DNA of 34,659 bases from a virus, in the IMG/VR virus record IMGVR_UViG_3300033553_000315, positions 1 to 34,659 of that record. One strand, given 5' to 3'. Below are positions 1 through 6,157 of this stretch, one piece after another. The notes under the pieces are model-generated. The model searched no databases. It saw only the letters and a list, made by a program, of their open reading frames with translations, and had not been told where the DNA came from. Every line of letters starts with the position of its first letter. The first letter of the stretch is position 1. A program made the position numbers and the translations under genes.

Positions 1-70
1 ATTCTGGAGTAATGTTTGTTTTTCCATCCATATTAAAATTAATAGTTACCCATCCTAAAATATTATCCAT
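1..70 (-). CDS. Partial hypothetical protein, cut by window edge
   Basis: Twenty-three codons of a minus-strand gene are visible, starting at 70 and running off the left edge. The start is supported by an AAGGAG ribosome binding site about 6 bases upstream and by its place just after the gene at 81-599, so the two are probably co-transcribed. The visible residues, beginning MDNILGWVTINFN, match no family I recognise. If the window is a closed circle the frame would continue at the right end and stop after ten more codons, giving only 33 residues; this cannot be settled from the window alone. Confidence 0.55.
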   Translation of the reverse strand, partial: MDNILGWVTINFNMDGKTNITPE

Positions 71-80
71 AATCTTCTCC

Positions 81-599
81 TTATATTTTATTTAACTTAT
101 TTATTTTAGTTATTGATTGTTTTATATTACTTTCAAGCATTAATGACTCATATAATTCTTTACTTAAAATATGCTTAAACACTTCAGAATCATTTAGATA
201 AACTAAATAACTATAACGTTTAAGTATGTCTAATGTTAAGTCTTTAATATGTTGTAATGTATTGTCTTTATTTAATATATATTTATTATTTATACTTAGA
301 TTAAAATCAAAATCATTCAATTTATTATTAATTGTTTCAAATTTAATTCTTAGGCATTTTGATTTTTCTATCACATCATTATATACAAGAGATATATACA
401 TATTAAAGTAATTAGTATTGTATGAAATTACTGCAATATCATTCTGTATGTATATATTGCTATTTATATAAGCTTCTACTTGTTTATAACGTTCAGCAAC
501 TTCATCAGTAGTTGTATACATCTCCTCTAAATAACTTTCGTCGGTTAGCAAGATTTTAAAAAAATTATCATTAAAGTAATTTTTAAGTGTATCATTCAT
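81..599 (-). CDS. Hypothetical early phage protein (172 aa)
   Basis: I do not recognise this protein. It is 172 residues, rich in Asn, Lys, Ile and Tyr, with no signal peptide, membrane segment or obvious catalytic motif; the second half looks helical. The start at 599 is supported by AAGGAGAAG seven bases upstream. A TTGACA-type promoter at 625-652 sits directly in front, and the partial gene at 1-70 follows after 10 bases with its own ribosome binding site, so this is the first gene of an early leftward unit. That promoter class is shared with the replication genes, which suggests early expression or a role in host takeover or regulation. Function unknown. Confidence 0.75.
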   Translation of the reverse strand: MNDTLKNYFNDNFFKILLTDESYLEEMYTTTDEVAERYKQVEAYINSNIYIQNDIAVISYNTNYFNMYISLVYNDVIEKSKCLRIKFETINNKLNDFDFNLSINNKYILNKDNTLQHIKDLTLDILKRYSYLVYLNDSEVFKHILSKELYESLMLESNIKQSITKINKLNKI

Positions 600-624
600 T
601 ATTCTTCTCCTTAGTCATACTATA

Positions 625-652
625 AATATACTAAATATTTAATGTATGTCAA
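625..652 (-). promoter_or_regulatory. Early-type promoter, TTGACA class (site 1)
   Basis: On the minus strand TTGACA lies at 647-652 and a TATATT -10 at 625-630, 16 bases apart. The bases after the -35 read TACATTAAA, matching five other sites in the window. It is correctly placed to drive the gene starting at 599. Confidence 0.7.
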
Positions 653-670
653 TAGGAAAACAATATATAT

Positions 671-814
671 TTAACTTGTTTTGATTAATTCTTTAATATA
701 GCTATAGATTATCTTAGATATGTTCTTTTTATTATTAACTGAATACTCAATTAACTTTTTCTTATCTTCTTTAGATATCCTGATAATTACATTATCATCT
801 TTTTTATCACTCAT
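671..814 (-). CDS. Small ribbon-helix-helix (CopG/Arc-like) regulator, 47 aa
   Basis: This 47-residue gene starts with ATG at 814 and ends with TAA at 671-673. The pattern is typical of a minimal RHH DNA-binding protein: a short strand (DNVIIRIS), then two helices (KEDKKKLIEYSVNN and NISKIIYSYIKELIK). RHH proteins bind DNA as dimers through the paired strands. The ribosome binding site is weak, but a promoter with a TGTATATACA palindrome lies just upstream at 832-848, which could be its own operator. A second RHH gene lies at 2710-2880. No CI-type repressor is visible, so these are the best candidates for the lysogeny or early/late switch. Calling the fold is fairly safe; the target is inference. 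Confidence 0.7.
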   Translation of the reverse strand: MSDKKDDNVIIRISKEDKKKLIEYSVNNKKNISKIIYSYIKELIKTS

Positions 815-831
815 TATTTAAATCTCATATC

Positions 832-848
832 TGTATATACATATTATA
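832..848 (-). promoter_or_regulatory. Palindrome-associated promoter, TGTATATACA class (site a)
   Basis: On the minus strand a TATAAT -10 (843-848) is followed after one base by the perfect palindrome TGTATATACA (832-841), which would span the transcription start. The same arrangement occurs upstream of five other genes. It precedes the RHH gene at 671-814. Confidence 0.6.
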
Positions 849-874
849 TTAAATATAAAATAATAAGCAAAAAA

Positions 875-892
875 AAGAGGCGTAAGCCTCTT
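875..892 (-). terminator. Intrinsic terminator, second of a tandem pair
   Basis: A 7-bp stem AAGAGGC/GCCTCTT closes a GTAA loop (plus-strand sense), followed on the minus strand by a run of T. It lies 50 bases beyond a near-identical copy at 925-942 and backs it up for leftward transcription. Confidence 0.8.
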
Positions 893-924
893 AATTCTAT
901 TTAAATAACATAATAAACAAAAAA

Positions 925-942
925 AAGAGGCGCAAGCCTCTT
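925..942 (-). terminator. Intrinsic terminator after replication ATPase
   Basis: The stem AAGAGGC/GCCTCTT closes a GCAA loop and is followed by a T-run in the leftward sense. It lies just beyond the stop codon of the gene at 961-2679. Stem and loop nearly match the copy at 875-892, and the style matches the terminator at 3490-3509. Confidence 0.85.
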
Positions 943-960
943 CTTTAGATTACCATTATA

Positions 961-2679
961 TTAATCAAATGGGTTCTCGTCTTTTTTAACACTATCCTCA
1001 CCAGTCTTTAATTGAATATATTTACTATAGTTATACTTATCAGCATCTAATACTATCTTTAAATATCCTCTCTTCTGTATTCCATCAATACTTTTAGCTG
1101 ACTTAACTTCTTCACATCCATCGATACGTGTTAACACTTGTTTAATATCACCGTTCTCAAACCTGCTACCCCTTATTAGATTCTTAATGTTTCCTCTGTT
1201 TGGGTCAATTAATACACTTAAACTATTATCATCATCTAATACTCTAAACCCATATTTACCAACAATTGAATTTAAGTGTTTAAAATCGTTTAATTTACCA
1301 TCTTTAAAATAATAATAAGCTTCGTAAATGTATTTAATAAATGATTTTTTACTTTTACCATCCTCGTCTGATATTTCTTTAATCATCATTGTTTCAAAAA
1401 GTTCATCATGATCTTTGCTTGAGTTTCTTTGTATTTCGTTATCAAAGTTAAATCCTTTAATATATGCTTTAATCTCTTCTACATCTGTATTATTATGTAT
1501 AGCTAAGTAACTACAAGCAATTAAAACGCCATAGGTATCTGCATATCTCTCGCTCGATGATAATAATAACTCACTTCTTACAATATCATTTATTTCAATA
1601 AGCTTTTTATAGTTCTTAATCATAAACATCTGCATCTTTTTACCGTAAACACCAATCTTTTTATGATCAGTAAAGAACTTTTTAATATCATCACTAATAT
1701 TATCTTTAATGTCTTTAGTCATTGGTAATAATTCAAGTTTTAAAAATCTTGAGTTATCTGCTTGGTTAAGTTCAATTGGAACAATACCAGTCAGTAATCC
1801 GCAAAACCTTAAAGTAAAATCAATACCAGATTGATCACTTGTTCCTTTTAAAACAGTTGCGCCTGAGGACGCTGAGCGAAACATTCTCAATATATTAACC
1901 ATCTTCTTACCATCTGCTTCGCTTTCGTCTACAAGTACAGCACAAGCATCATTACAAATCTTTTGACGTATACCAGCCTCCGAACTATCACCATCAATCA
2001 ATATTGAGTTGTTGCTTAGTGTTAATTCAATTAGTTTCTGTAAGTAGCTCTTACCTGAGCCTGCTTCACCACTGACATAACCGTGTACACGCCACTTTAA
2101 AGCACCCGCTATGAGGCTATGAAGAGTCCACCCATACATAAGCTTAGCGTCTTGCTCTTTACGCTTCCAATTGAAAGACTTAAATACTTCATACATTTCT
2201 AATCTTTCAAGATCGTGAGACTGTTTTGTTAATGGGCTAATATCAAGATCTTTTGTATATATATAAATACCATCGTTTTGTATTCTGCTACCATCAAACT
2301 TTGGATCAGTTGAAAAAATCTCTTTTGAGTTAATAATCAATTCATCTTTATTATTACTCCAAACTCCAGCACCTCTTTGTTTTTCAACATTATAAACGCC
2401 TTTCTTTTGACAACCGTTTATAATGTCATTACCCAAATCGTTATAATTTATAAATGGCTGTCCTTTTTCATTAATTTGTTCATATCTTGATTTTATAAAC
2501 TCTATACCAACAATATTATTTAAGTAAGATTTAACCATTTCGTTAGGGTTAATCTTAAATAAGTAGTTTTTGAAGTTACTCCAAATATAATTAGAGTTAC
2601 CTGAAAACCCTAAACAAATAAAACCTTTTGAATTTTCTTCTGCTTCTTGTACTTCTATTGCTATATCCTTATATCCCAT
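961..2679 (-). CDS. Phage replication P-loop ATPase/helicase-like protein
   Basis: The 572-residue protein has a clear nucleotide-binding core: Walker A GEAGSGKS at about 204-211, a hydrophobic strand ending in acidic residues (AVLVDESE, about 247-254) as Walker B, and an NSRF arginine-finger-like segment near 309-312. Before it comes a domain of about 180 residues without TOPRIM or primase motifs that I can recognise. The layout fits the DUF927/D5-like ATPases carried by phages and plasmids as replicative helicases or loaders. The start at 2679 has AAGGAG upstream. It follows an RHH gene by 30 bases and ends at tandem terminators. No DNA polymerase or separate primase is seen, so this is the main replication protein here. 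Exact helicase family is uncertain. Confidence 0.8.
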   Translation of the reverse strand: MGYKDIAIEVQEAEENSKGFICLGFSGNSNYIWSNFKNYLFKINPNEMVKSYLNNIVGIEFIKSRYEQINEKGQPFINYNDLGNDIINGCQKKGVYNVEKQRGAGVWSNNKDELIINSKEIFSTDPKFDGSRIQNDGIYIYTKDLDISPLTKQSHDLERLEMYEVFKSFNWKRKEQDAKLMYGWTLHSLIAGALKWRVHGYVSGEAGSGKSYLQKLIELTLSNNSILIDGDSSEAGIRQKICNDACAVLVDESEADGKKMVNILRMFRSASSGATVLKGTSDQSGIDFTLRFCGLLTGIVPIELNQADNSRFLKLELLPMTKDIKDNISDDIKKFFTDHKKIGVYGKKMQMFMIKNYKKLIEINDIVRSELLLSSSERYADTYGVLIACSYLAIHNNTDVEEIKAYIKGFNFDNEIQRNSSKDHDELFETMMIKEISDEDGKSKKSFIKYIYEAYYYFKDGKLNDFKHLNSIVGKYGFRVLDDDNSLSVLIDPNRGNIKNLIRGSRFENGDIKQVLTRIDGCEEVKSAKSIDGIQKRGYLKIVLDADKYNYSKYIQLKTGEDSVKKDENPFD

Positions 2680-2709
2680 TATTATTCTCCTTAATATGTT
2701 GGGTTGTTT

Positions 2710-2880
2710 TTAAAACTTTGTATCGTATTCCTTTTTAATTAAACTTGTTATTACTTTGCTTTTATTACATCCAGCATCGTTGACTAATTGATTCAATTCT
2801 TCATTTTGTTTATCAGTCATTCTAAATGTAATCTTTACGCCTTTATTTCCAATTTGTCCTTCTTCTTTTTTTACTTTCAT
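2710..2880 (-). CDS. Ribbon-helix-helix regulator, 56 aa
   Basis: ATG at 2880, stop at 2710-2712, with AAGGAGT upstream. After a charged N-terminal arm the protein shows the RHH pattern: strand VKITFRMT, helix DKQNEELNQLVNDAG, turn, and helix NKSKVITSLIKKEY. Such proteins are dimeric repressors. It is the first gene of the unit with the replication ATPase at 961-2679, directly behind a TTGACA-type promoter at 2909-2937, so it may autoregulate its own replication operon. It resembles the 47-residue RHH at 671-814 in fold but not closely in sequence. Confidence 0.75.
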   Translation of the reverse strand: MKVKKEEGQIGNKGVKITFRMTDKQNEELNQLVNDAGCNKSKVITSLIKKEYDTKF

Positions 2881-2908
2881 TTTAATACTCCTTTATTGTT
2901 ATAGTTAT

Positions 2909-2937
2909 ATAGTATTATATTTATTTATGTATGTCAA
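2909..2937 (-). promoter_or_regulatory. Early-type promoter, TTGACA class (site 2)
   Basis: TTGACA at 2932-2937 and TACTAT at 2909-2914, separated by 17 bases on the minus strand. TACATAAA follows the -35. It drives the RHH and ATPase genes; its -35 overlaps the stop codon of the upstream gene at 2934. Confidence 0.75.
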
Positions 2938-3413
2938 TACTTATTGAAATATTTATTTTTAAAATATTCAAAGCTTTTATCATTAATGACAAAATTATTA
3001 AATATCTCTATTGTTTTATTAATTGCTTTTTCATCTGTGCATCTTGTTATAATATTATCAAATGTTTCAAAAGTTCCAATTCTTTTAAATTCATTATTTT
3101 TATTAACATACTCAATGTTATACCAAATAGTAATTTGTTTGTGATATTTATCATAAGTAAAAGCTGTTGTTTTTACCTCGATATACTCATCTTCATTGAA
3201 AAATATTGTCTGTAGTTCATTGTGAAAATTTTCATCAATTCTAAACATTAATCTTTCTTTAGAAAAACGGTTATTCTTACTGTAATAAACATTTTTATAT
3301 TCATTAGTAACATCGTTTTCTCTATTCATTCCCAATTTGGCGAGAAATGTATAAACGTGTCCTTCGTATATTCTGTCTGATCGCTTTATTATATCTACTT
3401 CTTTCTTTCTCAT
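2934..3413 (-). CDS. Hypothetical early phage protein (159 aa)
   Basis: I do not recognise this protein. I place the start at 3413 (MRKKEVD) because AAGGAGAATATA sits directly before it; an in-frame ATG at 3437 has no ribosome binding site and lies inside the -10 region of the promoter at 3438-3466. The 159-residue product is hydrophilic, with many aromatic and Asn/Lys residues and alternating strand-like segments (EYIEVKTTAFTY, QITIWYNIEYV), which suggests a small alpha/beta protein. It ends where the next early promoter begins, so it is an independent early gene upstream of the RHH/ATPase unit. No function can be assigned. Confidence 0.75.
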   Translation of the reverse strand: MRKKEVDIIKRSDRIYEGHVYTFLAKLGMNRENDVTNEYKNVYYSKNNRFSKERLMFRIDENFHNELQTIFFNEDEYIEVKTTAFTYDKYHKQITIWYNIEYVNKNNEFKRIGTFETFDNIITRCTDEKAINKTIEIFNNFVINDKSFEYFKNKYFNKY

Positions 3414-3437
3414 TATATTCTCCTTAGTTACATCCAT

Positions 3438-3466
3438 ATATTAATATATTATTTTATGTCTGTCAA
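3438..3466 (-). promoter_or_regulatory. Early-type promoter, TTGACA class (site 3)
   Basis: TTGACA at 3461-3466 and TAATAT at 3438-3443, 17 bases apart on the minus strand. The stretch GACATAAAATAAT after the -35 is identical to that at the nuclease-cassette promoter (12029-12057). Confidence 0.75.
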
Positions 3467-3489
3467 TATATATTTAATAAACAATAAAA

Positions 3490-3509
3490 AAAGGGGCGTA
3501 AGCCCCTTT
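3490..3509 (-). terminator. Intrinsic terminator
   Basis: Stem AAAGGGGC/GCCCCTTT (8 bp) closes a GTAA loop, with a T-run in the leftward sense. It lies 28 bases after the stop codon of the gene at 3537-4229 and has the same GYAA-loop design as those at 875-892 and 925-942. Confidence 0.85.
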
Positions 3510-3536
3510 ATATCGTGATGTTGTAATTAAGTTATA

Positions 3537-4229
3537 TCATTCTTTTACCTCTTCTTTAATTTCAAGTACATAATCTTTCGTAAGTTCTTGCATAAACTTA
3601 AAGCTTTTAATACCAAATTCAACTTGAATAAGCTTATTAATGAATTTCTCATTTTCCTTTGCCCATTTCAAACCATTTTTTTGATGGCTCATCAGGTCAA
3701 TAATAAAAGCGTTTTGCTTCTCGTTAGTCTTAAGTTCATTCAATGATGCTTTGAACTCAATAAAACCTTTGCTGCTTGTAACGTTTGGCGTAAATTTGGC
3801 GTAGGGGTAAAAATTGGTACCGCCTTCTTTACGGGTTGATTTGTAAACCTTAAGCTCGGGGATAATCTCGCGATGACCGTCACCACGCCCAGCTTTAGCT
3901 TGATAGGGCTTACCAACAAACATAAACAGAAGGTTGTCTTTATCAAATTCTTCTTTGTCTTTGTCTTCGTATTTCTTCATTTCAGCCTTAATATCTTTCA
4001 AGCTTATTTTTGAGTTACGAAGCTCAGTAATAACCTCACCGAATTTCTTAAATGCACCTTTCTCTTTGAATTCCTTAAGGATCTTCTTTCCAGTTTTAAA
4101 TGCTTGATCGTAAACGTCTTTTGTAATCATTGATGCTGGCTTTGTGTTGTAATCAGTCCAGCATTGAAATTCGTAATCACTCAACTCGATTTCAACAATA
4201 TCGCCTTGAAAGTTCACATTATGCATCAT
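3537..4229 (-). CDS. Hypothetical early phage protein (230 aa)
   Basis: The start is placed at 4229, where ATG follows AGGAG by seven bases. An ATG at 4313 would extend the frame but lies in the -35 of a strong promoter (4285-4313), so the longer form could not come from that promoter. The protein is hydrophilic and mostly helical in the middle (DIKAEMKKYEDKDKEEFDKD), followed by a Gly/aromatic segment (KAGRGDGHREIIPELKVY) and a KFTPN segment. No signal peptide or membrane helix is seen. It is a single-gene unit with its own promoter and terminator beside the integrase. It might be a replication or recombination accessory factor, but I recognise no family. Confidence 0.7.
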   Translation of the reverse strand: MMHNVNFQGDIVEIELSDYEFQCWTDYNTKPASMITKDVYDQAFKTGKKILKEFKEKGAFKKFGEVITELRNSKISLKDIKAEMKKYEDKDKEEFDKDNLLFMFVGKPYQAKAGRGDGHREIIPELKVYKSTRKEGGTNFYPYAKFTPNVTSSKGFIEFKASLNELKTNEKQNAFIIDLMSHQKNGLKWAKENEKFINKLIQVEFGIKSFKFMQELTKDYVLEIKEEVKE

Positions 4230-4284
4230 TTTGTAGCTCCTAATTAATGGTTTATATGTATCGTTGTTTTCACAACTTGAATCC

Positions 4285-4313
4285 ATTATAGATATATATG
4301 TTTTGTCTGTCAA
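4285..4313 (-). promoter_or_regulatory. Early-type promoter, TTGACA class (site 4)
   Basis: A perfect consensus pair on the minus strand: TTGACA at 4308-4313 and TATAAT at 4285-4290, with 17 bases between. GACAAAAC follows the -35. It decides the start of the downstream gene at 4229, because the longer reading frame begins inside this promoter. Confidence 0.85.
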
Positions 4314-4357
4314 GTGATATTTAATGATTTATTTAACTTATTTTTAGTGTTGTACTG

Positions 4358-5386
4358 TTACCACAATTTAGAACTTAAGTAGTGCGGGCGTAGGTTTGCG
4401 TAACGTTTTAACATCTTTAAATCTGTGTGCCCTGTAATGTGTGCAATCTCTATATCTCTTAAATTAGTCTTCTCGTAAAACATACAAGTAGCCTCGTGCC
4501 TTAAATCGTGAAAGTGTAAATCTTTAATATTAGAGTTTTTGACTATTAGCGCCCAACGATGTTCAAAAGCATTTGTATCACTCCAACAACCAAACACACG
4601 ACCATCTTTTCCACTGCCAAACCTGTTTTTAAGAAGTTTATATGTAATCGAAGACATAGGGATAATTCTTGATTCGTTTGATTTCGTAATCTCTTTAGTT
4701 AAACTTATTAATCTATTCTCAAAATTAACATATTTCCATTCTAACTTAAGAATTTCACCAAGACGCATAGCTGTATTGATAGCGAACAAGATAATTAATT
4801 TATATTCATTCTTATTTTTATACATCTTATTTGATGCTTTAAATAGTTTTTGTATTTCGCCTTTTTCCAAACGCCTATCTCGCTTAATATCTGTGCTTGG
4901 TGCTTTTACTAATTTAAACGCATTTGTTAGAGTTAAATAATCATACTCAAGACAATGCCAATCTATCATAATTTTTAAGCGATAATAAAGCTTTCTTATT
5001 GTCGCTTCTTCATACAGTTTTCCTCTGGCGTTATTAGTAGTTTTTAATGTAGCTATAAATCTATTTAACACTTTACTTGTAATATTTATTTGAGTTAATT
5101 CACCAAACCAAGCCCTTACTATATTAATTTCACTTTTATTATTACTATTTAAAACATTACAATTAACATATTCATCTGCTATTTCATTTATTGTTAAACG
5201 CTTAATATCAACTGATGTTATGCGTTCACCTTTTAATATTTTTGCTTCTGTTTCAATTATAAAATTTTTAGCCTCAATTTTACTTTTGAATGATTTAGTT
5301 ATGTTCTTAATTCCTTTTTTTCTTATTTGAACTTCATATGAAAGTTTTCCAGTGCGCTCACTCTTCTTGTCAATTATTACAGCCAT
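4358..5386 (-). CDS. int: Tyrosine recombinase / phage integrase
   Basis: The product is 342 residues from the ATG at 5386, which has AGGGGG upstream. The N-terminal 60 residues form the arm-binding-like part with charged strands; residues about 62-160 are the SAM-like core-binding domain; the rest is the catalytic domain. Visible catalytic residues are R208 (NTAMRLGEI), a Lys near 231-235, H293 and R296 (HDLRHE), H320 (GHTD) and the nucleophile Y329 (RYANL). It would recombine attP with a bacterial attB to insert and, with an Xis, excise the phage. Repeats, a hairpin and tRNA-Arg lie directly upstream and form the likely attachment region. A longer reading from a TTG at 5479 has no well-spaced ribosome binding site and is not adopted. 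Confidence 0.95.
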   Translation of the reverse strand: MAVIIDKKSERTGKLSYEVQIRKKGIKNITKSFKSKIEAKNFIIETEAKILKGERITSVDIKRLTINEIADEYVNCNVLNSNNKSEINIVRAWFGELTQINITSKVLNRFIATLKTTNNARGKLYEEATIRKLYYRLKIMIDWHCLEYDYLTLTNAFKLVKAPSTDIKRDRRLEKGEIQKLFKASNKMYKNKNEYKLIILFAINTAMRLGEILKLEWKYVNFENRLISLTKEITKSNESRIIPMSSITYKLLKNRFGSGKDGRVFGCWSDTNAFEHRWALIVKNSNIKDLHFHDLRHEATCMFYEKTNLRDIEIAHITGHTDLKMLKRYANLRPHYLSSKLW

Positions 5387-5407
5387 TTTAAGCCCCCTTG
5401 GTGGCAT

Positions 5408-5427
5408 TGCAGAGAATATGCAGAGAA
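5408..5427. repeat. Arm-site repeat pair, left (TGCAGAGAA x2)
   Basis: TGCAGAGAA occurs at 5408-5416 and 5419-5427, 11 bases apart. An identical pair with the same spacing lies at 5603-5622. Direct repeats flanking a recombination core next to an integrase gene are typical arm-type integrase sites; that role is inferred. Confidence 0.65.
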
Positions 5428-5491
5428 GACTATAGATGATATACTTAAACCCAGCAAGAGCCTTGCAAACAGTGAGCAAAAGAAAAATAGT

Positions 5492-5514
5492 ATAACCCCC
5501 TCCTAAGGGGTTAT
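5492..5514. other. Hairpin with anticodon-loop sequence; candidate attP core
   Basis: A perfect 8-bp stem ATAACCCC/GGGGTTAT closes the 7-base loop CTCCTAA. The same loop, also 7 bases on a stem, is the anticodon loop of the tRNA-Arg at 5628-5700, and the shared stretch CCCTCCTAAGG is 11 bases. The hairpin lies between the two arm-repeat pairs, where an attP core belongs. Read leftward it is followed by ACTATTTTT, so it could instead be a terminator separating the integrase from upstream transcription. Confidence 0.5.
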
Positions 5515-5559
5515 GAATGGCTTAAAATTCGTATTAATTGTTTATTTTCAGTATGTTAC

Positions 5560-5599
5560 ATAGTTTGTGATAGTGTTGTATAGTTGCACATAGTTGAGC
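5560..5599. repeat. Four helically phased ATAGT repeats
   Basis: ATAGT begins at 5560, 5570, 5580 and 5590, exactly every 10 bases (ATAGTTTGTG, ATAGTGTTGT, ATAGTTGCAC, ATAGTTGAGC). One site per helical turn on the same DNA face suggests a cooperative binding array for Xis, integrase or a bending protein beside the attachment core. Confidence 0.55.
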
Positions 5600-5602
5600 A
5601 AT

Positions 5603-5622
5603 TGCAGAGAATTTGCAGAGAA
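5603..5622. repeat. Arm-site repeat pair, right (TGCAGAGAA x2)
   Basis: TGCAGAGAA at 5603-5611 and 5614-5622, with the same 11-base register as the pair at 5408-5427. It ends five bases before the tRNA. Confidence 0.65.
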
Positions 5623-5627
5623 TTAAC

Positions 5628-5700
5628 GCCCGCATAGCTCAGGGGATAGAGCACAACCCTCCTAAGGTTGGGGTCACACGTTCGAATCGTGTTGCGGGCA
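5628..5700 (+). tRNA. tRNA-Arg (anticodon CCT)
   Basis: The 73-base cloverleaf is complete: acceptor GCCCGCA/TGCGGGC, D-arm GCTC/GAGC, anticodon stem CAACC/GGTTG with loop CTCCTAA (anticodon CCT at 5661-5663), T-arm ACACG/CGTGT with loop TTCGAAT, and discriminator A at 5700. The encoded 3' end is followed by CTC, not CCA. It would read AGG codons. Every helix is fully paired, so it looks functional rather than an attL/attR remnant. Phage genes lie on both sides, so it appears to be carried by the phage. Confidence 0.97.
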
Positions 5701-5716
5701 CTCATAAGGATCTTAA

Positions 5717-6133
5717 ATGTTTGAATTGATATTTAATGACATTAAAGAACGTTTTCCAAACAAAATAATTCTTTCTCCAGAAGATATTGCGCCTTTGATT
5801 TGTATTAATAAACAAGTTCAGGCGGATATGAGACATAGGGGAACATTTCCAATTCCTATTAAAAAGATAGGCAAGAAGGTTGGTATAAGCATTTATGATC
5901 TTGCTGAATATTTAAGCAATGATAACAAAAAAGAAGATGTTATAGTTATTAAAAAAGAAAAAATAAAGAAAGAAAGAATAGATAATATTAAATATAACGT
6001 TCCCAAAAATTGGCATATAGGATTTAAACAACAATCTAATTATTTGAATGAATTATTTATAGAAGTTGATAAAATATTATTAAATACTAATATAAAAAAT
6101 GTTGAAAAGGAAATTAAGAGGGGAAGATTTTAG
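5717..6133 (+). CDS. Winged-helix DNA-binding protein, Xis/AlpA-like
   Basis: 138 residues on the plus strand, with AAGGA upstream of the ATG at 5717, only 16 bases after the tRNA. Residues about 18-65 (LSPEDIAPLICINKQVQADM, then an RGTFP-IPIKKIGKKVGISIYDLAEYL pattern) resemble the MerR/AlpA-type winged helix of phage excisionases: a helix-turn-helix, a short wing and a final helix that selects a column name-like 'DLAEYL' end. A Lys-rich linker and a helical tail follow. Its place beside the attachment region and opposite to the integrase fits a recombination directionality factor; it could also be a transcriptional regulator. The domain call is moderate and the excisionase role is inferred. 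Confidence 0.55.
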   Translation: MFELIFNDIKERFPNKIILSPEDIAPLICINKQVQADMRHRGTFPIPIKKIGKKVGISIYDLAEYLSNDNKKEDVIVIKKEKIKKERIDNIKYNVPKNWHIGFKQQSNYLNELFIEVDKILLNTNIKNVEKEIKRGRF

Positions 6134-6157
6134 CTGTCTTAAGTTCTTTTCTATACA

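Noticed and set aside
3414-3437. Start at 3437 for the gene ending at 2934
   Set aside because: No ribosome binding site, while AAGGAG lies before the ATG at 3413.
3740-3946. Second minus-strand frame within 3537-4229
   Set aside because: Lies fully inside a better gene in another frame, without ribosome binding site.
4230-4313. Longer start at 4313 for the gene ending at 3537
   Set aside because: It begins within a consensus -35 and upstream of the predicted transcript start; AGGAG precedes the ATG at 4229.
4539-4940. Plus-strand frame of 133 codons inside the integrase
   Set aside because: Antisense to catalytic domain codons; no ribosome binding site or promoter; explained by low stop density opposite Lys/Asn-rich coding DNA.
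5387-5479. Longer integrase start at a TTG (5479)
   Set aside because: The AGGAGG in the hairpin is about 20 bases away, too far, and the extra residues are hydrophobic and unlike integrases; ATG at 5386 has AGGGGG at normal distance.
5492-5514. Hairpin as a plain rho-independent terminator
   Set aside because: Not fully excluded: T residues follow on the leftward side after three bases. I favour the attachment role because of the identical 7-base loop and its place between arm repeats.
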